Of a stretch of 64,000 nt of DNA, positions 57,700-64,000 are shown piece after piece (the stretch's first letter is position 1; the number at the start of each line of letters is the position of its first letter). Source of the DNA: an uncultured Alistipes sp. (GTDB lineage Bacteria > Bacteroidota > Bacteroidia > Bacteroidales > Rikenellaceae); assembly GCA_947367255.1 (NCBI GenBank), contig CANBCZ010000004.1:52945-116944 (forward strand), written 5' to 3'. Position numbers and translations under genes: made by a program. The notes beneath the pieces are model-generated. The model was not told where the DNA came from. It ran no database searches and was given only the letters and a program-made list of their open reading frames with translations.

Positions 57700-58993
57700 T
57701 TACGATAACAAGGTAGTAGTTCTTCTTACCCTTCTGCACAAGCAGGTACTTACCGGCAATAAGGTCGGCAGAGGTAACTGTTGCAGCGATATCTGTCACC
57801 TTCTCCTTGTTGAGTGATACGCCACCACCCTGAATCATCTTGCGGCACTCGCCCTTAGATGGGAAGATGTTGGTCTTCTCGGCACACAGGTCGATAAATG
57901 AACAGCCCAAATCTGCAGCAGATACGGAAAACTGCGGTACGCCGTCGAATACCTGAAGCAGTGTCTGCTCGTCAAGGCGGCGCAGAGCCTCAGATGTAGC
58001 ATTGCCGAAGAGGATGCCCGATGCCTCGACAGCCTTCTCATACTCGGCTGCAGAGTGAATCATTGTGGTAACCTCCTGTGCAAGGCGCTTCTGAAGTACG
58101 CGCAGGTGCGGAGCCTGCTCGTGCTCGGCGATAAGGCTCTCGACGGTCTCACGGTCGAGAAGTGTGAAGATCTTGATGTAACGCTTTGCGTCGTCATCAG
58201 ATACATTGAGCCAGAACTGGTAGAACTTGTAAGGCGAGGTGTACTTTGCATCGAGCCATACATTACCGCTCTCGGTCTTACCAAACTTTGTACCGTCAGC
58301 CTTTGTAATCAGCGGGCAGGTAATGGCAAACGCCTCAGCCTCAGAGCCGAGCTTGCGACGGATAAGCTCTGTACCGGTAGTGATGTTACCCCACTGGTCG
58401 GCACCACCGAGCTGTACCTTACAGTTCATAGTCTGGTAGAGGTGCAAAAAGTCGTAACCCTGCAGCAGCTGGTAGGTAAACTCTGTGAACGACATACCGT
58501 CGCCCTCGCCGTTGAAGCGCTTCTTTACAGAGTCCTTAGCCATCATATAGTTTACAGTGATGCACTTACCGATCTCACGAGCAAAGTCGAGGAACGAGAA
58601 CTCCTTCATCCAGTCGTAGTTGTTTACAAGCACAGCAGCATTCTCGGCATCCGAATCGAAGTCGATAAGGCGTGCCAGCTGAGCCTTGATAGCCTCCTGA
58701 TTGTGACGCAGAGCCGCCTCGTCGAGCAGGTTACGCTCCTGAGACTTGCCACTTGGGTCGCCAATCATACCTGTTGCACCACCTACGAGCGCTACAGGAC
58801 GGTGACCGCACATCTGAAGGTGCTTGAGAATCATTACACCTACAAGGTGACCAATATGAAGTGAATCCGCAGTAGGGTCGATACCCAAGTATGCGGTTGT
58901 CATCTCCTTCTCCAACTGCTCCTCGGCACCCGGCATAATGGTATGAATCATACCGCGCCACTGGAGCTCCTCTACAAAATTCTTTCTACTCAT
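57692..58993 (-). CDS. tyrS: Tyrosyl-tRNA synthetase
   Basis: [45 protein letters not shown]-terminal S4 domain. Confidence 0.97.
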   Translation of the reverse strand: MSRKNFVEELQWRGMIHTIMPGAEEQLEKEMTTAYLGIDPTADSLHIGHLVGVMILKHLQMCGHRPVALVGGATGMIGDPSGKSQERNLLDEAALRHNQEAIKAQLARLIDFDSDAENAAVLVNNYDWMKEFSFLDFAREIGKCITVNYMMAKDSVKKRFNGEGDGMSFTEFTYQLLQGYDFLHLYQTMNCKVQLGGADQWGNITTGTELIRRKLGSEAEAFAITCPLITKADGTKFGKTESGNVWLDAKYTSPYKFYQFWLNVSDDDAKRYIKIFTLLDRETVESLIAEHEQAPHLRVLQKRLAQEVTTMIHSAAEYEKAVEASGILFGNATSEALRRLDEQTLLQVFDGVPQFSVSAADLGCSFIDLCAEKTNIFPSKGECRKMIQGGGVSLNKEKVTDIAATVTSADLIAGKYLLVQKGKKNYYLVIVNE

Positions 58994-59016
58994 TTTTTTG
59001 TACTATTTCGTAATTT

Positions 59017-60783
59017 TTAATCTAATTCCAAATCTAATGCCTTGACAAAGCTGTCAAAGAGTGGTGAACACCCTGCAACGTGTGCCAAACGGTCCTCTAA
59101 CTTTACGGGACGAAGCTTTATCTTCACCTCGTTGAGGACAACATCGAGCTTTACGATACCATCGATACCTGCCACATCGGCAAAGTGTTCGGTAATCTCG
59201 CTGCGAGTGTTTGTCAAATCATCACGCAAAATCGAGGTAGGGACCTCGACCGAGATGGTGTTGCCGCAGATTTTGACCTTCTCAAAGGCGGGCGAAAATC
59301 GCGGATGCTTTGCAATGAGCGACGCTACAGCCTTGTCAAACGACGCCTTGAGCTTCTCCTCGCTCTGCGGGTCGGTATATATATCTGCACTCTGCTCGCT
59401 CTGTACGGGTGCCGACATAGACTTTATAAGGTTGTTAATCGAACCCGATGCAAGTGCGCTGTCGATACTGCTGCGTTTGCCCATACCGGCAGCCATTCGT
59501 GGTGCAGCTGCTCGTGGTTGAGGCTGCTGCGGTGCTGCTGTCGGCTGCACCGCCGGCTGCACAGTAGGCTGTGGAACCGGTTGTGGTGTCGGAGCGACTG
59601 CGGGTGTACTCGGCTGAGCTACAGCTACTTGCGGCGTATCAAGTGCGGGCAGCGGATACTCCTCGTCTATGGGGAGGGTCAGGTCAGAATTTTTTTTTTG
59701 AGCCATTGCTGCAATCTTCATCAGCGTAAGCTCCACAAGCAGGCGTTGGTTAGATGCTGTGCGCAGCTTGCCATCTGCCTCCGAGAGCAGTGAGATAGCC
59801 CCGAAGAGGAAGGCTGTGTTGCAGCGAGCAGCCTGCTGACGATAGCGCTCGAGCAGTGCACCTGTAAACTCGATAAGAGTTACGGCAGGACCTGCGGCAA
59901 CGAGCAAATCGCGCATATGTTGGTTAAGACCATTCATAAAAATCTGACCGGAGAAGCCCTTTGTAAGTACCTGATCGAAGGCGAGCAGAGCATTTACATA
60001 GTCCCCCTCGAGCAGCAGGTCGGTAAAGCGGAAGTAGGTGTCGTAGTCGAGCACATTCAGGGTCTGGGCTACAGCCTTATACTCCAAATTTGTGCCACAG
60101 AACGACACAGCCTTGTCGAACATAGACAGTGCATCGCGCATACCGCCGTCTGCCTTCTGTGCAATGAGGTTGAGCGACTCGTCGTCTGCTGTAACACCCT
60201 CATTGTTTGCAATATAGCGAAGATACTCTACTGCATCCTCCACGCGGATACGGTTGAAGTCGTAGATCTGACAGCGGGAGAGGATGGTAGGAATAATCTT
60301 GTGTTTCTCGGTGGTGGCAAGGATAAAGATAGCGTGCTGCGGTGGCTCCTCAAGGGTCTTGAGGAAGGCGTTAAATGCCGCCTGCGAGAGCATATGAACC
60401 TCATCGATGATAAAGACTGAGTAGTGACCCACCTGAGGGATGACTCTCACCTGCTCGATAAGATTGCGGATATCCTCGACAGAGTTGTTTGATGCGGCAT
60501 CGAGCTCGTGGATGCTCATCGAACGACCCTCGTTGAACGAACGGCACGACTCGCACTCGTTGCAAGCCTCGGCACCTACGGGGTTGAGGCAGTTGATTGC
60601 CTTGGCGAAGATGCGGGCGCAGGTGGTCTTACCTACACCTCGAGGACCGCAGAAGAGGTATGCATGAGCCAGCTGGTTGCGCTCAATGGCATTCTTAAGC
60701 GTAGAGGTAATATGCTTCTGACCAACGACCGAGTTGAAGGTCGCAGGACGATATTTTCTTGCCGATACTACAAATTGTTCCAT
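59017..60783 (-). CDS. dnaX: DNA polymerase III gamma/tau subunit
   Basis: QKHITSTLKNAIERNQLAHAYLFCGPRGVGKTTCARIFAKAINC, zinc-binding Cys cluster, VFIIDEVHMLS; A10 run inside ORF. Confidence 0.97.
   Translation of the reverse strand: MEQFVVSARKYRPATFNSVVGQKHITSTLKNAIERNQLAHAYLFCGPRGVGKTTCARIFAKAINCLNPVGAEACNECESCRSFNEGRSMSIHELDAASNNSVEDIRNLIEQVRVIPQVGHYSVFIIDEVHMLSQAAFNAFLKTLEEPPQHAIFILATTEKHKIIPTILSRCQIYDFNRIRVEDAVEYLRYIANNEGVTADDESLNLIAQKADGGMRDALSMFDKAVSFCGTNLEYKAVAQTLNVLDYDTYFRFTDLLLEGDYVNALLAFDQVLTKGFSGQIFMNGLNQHMRDLLVAAGPAVTLIEFTGALLERYRQQAARCNTAFLFGAISLLSEADGKLRTASNQRLLVELTLMKIAAMAQKKNSDLTLPIDEEYPLPALDTPQVAVAQPSTPAVAPTPQPVPQPTVQPAVQPTAAPQQPQPRAAAPRMAAGMGKRSSIDSALASGSINNLIKSMSAPVQSEQSADIYTDPQSEEKLKASFDKAVASLIAKHPRFSPAFEKVKICGNTISVEVPTSILRDDLTNTRSEITEHFADVAGIDGIVKLDVVLNEVKIKLRPVKLEDRLAHVAGCSPLFDSFVKALDLELD
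59690..59699 (-). promoter_or_regulatory. A10 slippery run in dnaX (candidate transcriptional slippage/frameshift site)
   Basis: Coding strand CAAAAAAAAAATTCTGACCTGA. Confidence 0.7.
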
Positions 60784-60940
60784 AATCGCGACAAAGTTAC
60801 AAAATAATGTGTAAAGTTGAAAAAATATTGGCTAAAACTATCAGTTTTAGTTGTCGTCGGCAGTCAAATTGGCACTCTTTTCTGCCAAAATGGTTTTGGC
60901 AAAGAAGTTGCCCTACTATAAGGCGAAAACCAAAACAATT

Positions 60941-63547
60941 ATGGCTATGAATATCAATGTGCTGACAATAAAGGCGCAGCAGGCTCTGCAGAGTGCAGTG
61001 TCTGAGGCTCAAAAGGCGGGTCAGCAGGCTGTAGTGCCGCTGCATCTGCTATCGGTTGTGATTGCCGACAATGATGATTTGGGTGCATTTCTGCTCGGTC
61101 GATGTGGCGTAAATCTGCCAAATTTGCGCAGAAGCGTGGCAGAGGCTCTGTCACGACTGCCAAAAGTGTCGGGAGATGGAGAGCAGTACTTCTCGACAGA
61201 GATAACAAAGGTTATTCAGCGCGCGGTAGATTTTACAAAGAAGTTTAACGATAAGTATGCCTCTGTGGAGCACCTGCTGCTTGCACTTGTGGCAGAGCGT
61301 GGCGAGGCGTCAGAACTGCTTAAGGCTCAGGGCGTTGTAGAGAGTGAATTGCTTGAGGCGGTGCGTCAGTTCCGTAAGGGTTCGACAATCGGCTCGCAGG
61401 CCGATGACAAGCAGTTTGATGCGCTTGGAAAGTATGCGATAAACCTCAACGAACTTGCCAGAACGGGCAAACTCGACCCGGTGATTGGTCGTGATGAGGA
61501 GTGTCGTCGTGTGTTGCAGATTCTCTCGCGCAGAACAAAGAACAATCCGATACTTGTCGGTGAGCCGGGTGTGGGAAAGACCGCCATTGCCGAGGGTATT
61601 GCACACAGAATAGTGGATGGCGATGTGCCTGAAAATCTGCGCTCAAAGAGTATCTATTCGCTCGATATGGGTGCACTGATTGCGGGCGCGAAGTATCAGG
61701 GTGAGTTTGAGGAGCGACTCAAGGCGGTCATTGCCGAGGTGTCGGCATCGGATGGCGAGATACTGCTCTTTATAGACGAGATTCACACGCTTGTCGGTGC
61801 AGGAAAGAGCAGCGGCGCGATGGATGCAGCGAATATCCTCAAACCGGCACTTGCGCGTGGCGAGTTGCGTACGATTGGTGCCACAACGCTCGATGAGTAT
61901 CAGAAGTATTTTGAGCAGGATAAGGCTTTGGAGCGTCGTTTCCAGAAGGTTATGGTCGATGAGCCGACAAAGGAGGATGCGGTGAGTATTCTGCGTGGTC
62001 TGAAGGAGCGATATGAGGGTCACCACAAGGTTCGTATAAAGGATGAGGCGATAGTTGCGGCAGTAGAGCTCTCGCATCGTTACATCACCGACCGTTTCCT
62101 GCCCGACAAGGCGATAGACCTTGTAGATGAGGCGGCGTCGAAGCTGCGTCTTGAGATGAACTCGGTGCCCGAGGAGATAGATAACCTCGACCGTCGTATT
62201 CGTCAGGCGGAGATTGAGCGCGAGGCGATACGTCGCGAGGGTGATAAGGCGCGAATAGAGGCGCTTGACCGCGATATTGACAATCTGCGCGCAAAGGAGT
62301 CGCAGATGAGGGCTAAGTGGCAGGGCGAGCGTGACATACTTGTCAAGATACAGCAGAATAAGCAGCAGGTGGAGCAGCTCAAGATTGAGGCACAACAGGC
62401 TGAGCGTCAGGGCGATTACGGTCGCGTGGCGGAGATTCGTTACGGCAAGATTGTCGATTGTCAGCGTGCCATAGAGGCGCTGCAGGAGGAGCTTGGTGCG
62501 GCGACAGCATCGGGTCAGATGATTAAGGAAGAGGTCGATTCTGCCGATATTGCAGAGATTGTATCTCGCTGGACGGGAATACCTGTGGCAAGGATGCTCG
62601 CCTCGGAGAGTGAGAAGCTCCTCAAGATGGAGGATGAGCTGCATCACCGCGTGGTGGGTCAGCAGCAGGCTATAGTGGCAATATCGGAGGCGGTGCGTCG
62701 TTCGCGTGCCGGTCTGAACGACCCTCGAAAGCCTATCGGATCCTTTATCTTCCTCGGAACAACGGGTGTGGGAAAGACCGAGCTTGCCAAGGCATTGGCG
62801 GAGTTCCTCTTCAATGACGAGAATATGATGACCCGTATAGATATGAGTGAGTATCAGGAGCGTCACTCCGTATCGCGACTTGTCGGAGCGCCTCCGGGAT
62901 ATGTCGGTTATGATGAGGGTGGACAGCTTACGGAGGCTGTTCGTCGAAAGCCATACTCTGTGGTGCTGCTCGACGAGATAGAGAAGGCGCATCCTGATGT
63001 GTTCAACATCTTGTTGCAGGTGCTCGATGACGGACGACTGACAGATAATAAGGGACGAACTGTCGATTTCCGCAATACTATTATAATTATGACCTCAAAT
63101 ATGGGTTCGCACCTGATACAGGAGGCATTTTCGAAGGCTCTTGAGCAGCATGATACTCTGCCCGAGCAGGTTGTGGAGCGTGTGCAGGCAGATGTGCTGG
63201 AGCTGCTGAAGGTACAGCTGAAGCCGGAGTTCCTGAACCGTATAGATGAGATTGTGATGTTTGAGCCGTTGAGCAAGAGCGATATCGAGAAGATTGTCGA
63301 TCTGCAGATGAACTCGCTCCGTAAGATGTTGGCACACAATGGATTGTCACTCGACTATACAGATGCTGCGCGTAGCTATATCGCTGCGGCGGGTTACGAT
63401 GCAATGTATGGCGCACGACCTGTAAAGCGTGTAATTCAGCGCGAGGTGGTCGGCGAGTTGTCAAAACGAATACTTGCAGGTGCCGTAAGTCGCGAGAAGA
63501 CGATAGTTATTGATGCGGCAGATGGTCAGCTCAAGATAACAAATTGA
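60941..63547 (+). CDS. clpB: ATP-dependent chaperone ClpB
   Basis: Two AAA+ modules GEPGVGKTAIAEGIA and GTTGVGKTELAKALAE, coiled-coil middle domain, Clp-N repeats. Confidence 0.97.
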   Translation: MAMNINVLTIKAQQALQSAVSEAQKAGQQAVVPLHLLSVVIADNDDLGAFLLGRCGVNLPNLRRSVAEALSRLPKVSGDGEQYFSTEITKVIQRAVDFTKKFNDKYASVEHLLLALVAERGEASELLKAQGVVESELLEAVRQFRKGSTIGSQADDKQFDALGKYAINLNELARTGKLDPVIGRDEECRRVLQILSRRTKNNPILVGEPGVGKTAIAEGIAHRIVDGDVPENLRSKSIYSLDMGALIAGAKYQGEFEERLKAVIAEVSASDGEILLFIDEIHTLVGAGKSSGAMDAANILKPALARGELRTIGATTLDEYQKYFEQDKALERRFQKVMVDEPTKEDAVSILRGLKERYEGHHKVRIKDEAIVAAVELSHRYITDRFLPDKAIDLVDEAASKLRLEMNSVPEEIDNLDRRIRQAEIEREAIRREGDKARIEALDRDIDNLRAKESQMRAKWQGERDILVKIQQNKQQVEQLKIEAQQAERQGDYGRVAEIRYGKIVDCQRAIEALQEELGAATASGQMIKEEVDSADIAEIVSRWTGIPVARMLASESEKLLKMEDELHHRVVGQQQAIVAISEAVRRSRAGLNDPRKPIGSFIFLGTTGVGKTELAKALAEFLFNDENMMTRIDMSEYQERHSVSRLVGAPPGYVGYDEGGQLTEAVRRKPYSVVLLDEIEKAHPDVFNILLQVLDDGRLTDNKGRTVDFRNTIIIMTSNMGSHLIQEAFSKALEQHDTLPEQVVERVQADVLELLKVQLKPEFLNRIDEIVMFEPLSKSDIEKIVDLQMNSLRKMLAHNGLSLDYTDAARSYIAAAGYDAMYGARPVKRVIQREVVGELSKRILAGAVSREKTIVIDAADGQLKITN

Positions 63548-63753
63548 AAGTAGTATGTGTAAAAATAGAAAAACAAAACGAAAGAACAGCTGTTTATTGG
63601 GATTAAAAAGGAAAATAAAGAGATAAAAAAGCAAAAAATAACCAAAAAATTGAGGTACAAGTTACACTCTTCAATCTCCAATATCTGCGAAATATGGCGT
63701 TCTGATGCGCTTTTGAGCAAAAAGAAAGAAAATAATATTTTTTTCACTTATAA

Positions 63754-63785
63754 TTTGGAAGTTTGGAATAGTTGTTGTACTTTTG
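63754..63785 (+). promoter_or_regulatory. Orphan Bacteroidetes-type promoter
   Basis: TTTG-N20-TACTTTTG. Confidence 0.5.
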
Positions 63786-63790
63786 TGCCC

Positions 63791-63882
63791 GGAATGAGAT
63801 GAGAATCTCTTCTGAAGATAGGTTTTTAGGTTAGGTTTAGGGGGCAGCACTTCGAGATTCGAGGTGCTGCTTCAATTTTATG
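63791..63882 (+). ncRNA. Candidate ~90-nt small RNA
   Basis: Orphan promoter, no ORF, GAGATgagAATCTC hairpin, ends in strong hairpin GCAGCACTTCGAgatTCGAGGTGCTGC followed by T-rich tract. Confidence 0.4.
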
Positions 63883-63926
63883 ATTATGCGATATTATACC
63901 TAAAATAATTTTTGTGCTTAATGGGC

Positions 63927-63992
63927 TTATTGGTCAAAATAGTACATAAAATCGGGGCGGTTTCTGTTTATTGGTCAAAAATAGTACATAAA
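63927..63992 (+). promoter_or_regulatory. Tandem operator-like direct repeat at window edge
   Basis: TTATTGGTCAAAATAGTACATAAA (63927-63950) and TTATTGGTCAAAAATAGTACATAAA (63968-63992), 41 bp apart. Confidence 0.55.
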
Positions 63993-64000
63993 TGCGGGTA

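Noticed and set aside
61643-62992. 449-aa minus-strand ORF
   Set aside because: Antisense to clpB; shadow ORF
63927-63992. Start of a CRISPR array
   Set aside because: Only two copies, ~17-bp spacing, promoter-like context, no cas genes
1-64000. tRNA/rRNA/tmRNA genes
   Set aside because: No cloverleaf or rRNA signature was recognised by reading; a tRNAscan/Infernal run would be needed to exclude fully

Overview
This 64 kb window looks like a Bacteroidales chromosome. The basis is TAnnTTTG-type -7 promoter boxes, futalosine-pathway menaquinone genes, GLUG-like lipoproteins and TonB; my impression is an Alistipes/Rikenellaceae-like genome, but that is inference. Most of the window is core housekeeping: rsmF-like, dNK, trkA, sppA, kbl-lrp-queD, polA, purC, sulP, eno, murA, corA, mqnA, rlmN, tonB, hflX, upp, ROK kinase, prenyl synthase, U32 peptidase, mqnB-mqnD, fba, NSS transporter, folB, tyrS, dnaX, clpB. 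I found no rRNA, tRNA or CRISPR. The main points for a second look are: (1) a compact, uninterrupted 8.5 kb phage-derived cassette (27757-36264) with capsid, protease, portal, holin and lysozyme-type genes but no recognisable terminase, integrase or tape measure, sitting behind an operator-like dyad; (2) a family of ~125 bp nested-hairpin repeats placed immediately 3' of stop codons in gene orientation, with inner stems that change sequence but keep pairing, one of which supplies the C-terminus of QueD; (3) an A10 slippery run in dnaX with stops close by in both alternative frames, predicting a gamma/tau switch; (4) two otherwise unrelated lipoproteins sharing a ~133-aa C-terminal domain, one preceded by a 45-aa microprotein gene; (5) a MITE-like 164 bp hairpin abutting polA, a candidate sRNA after clpB, and a tandem operator-like repeat at the right edge. 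All calls were made by reading; no database search was run.
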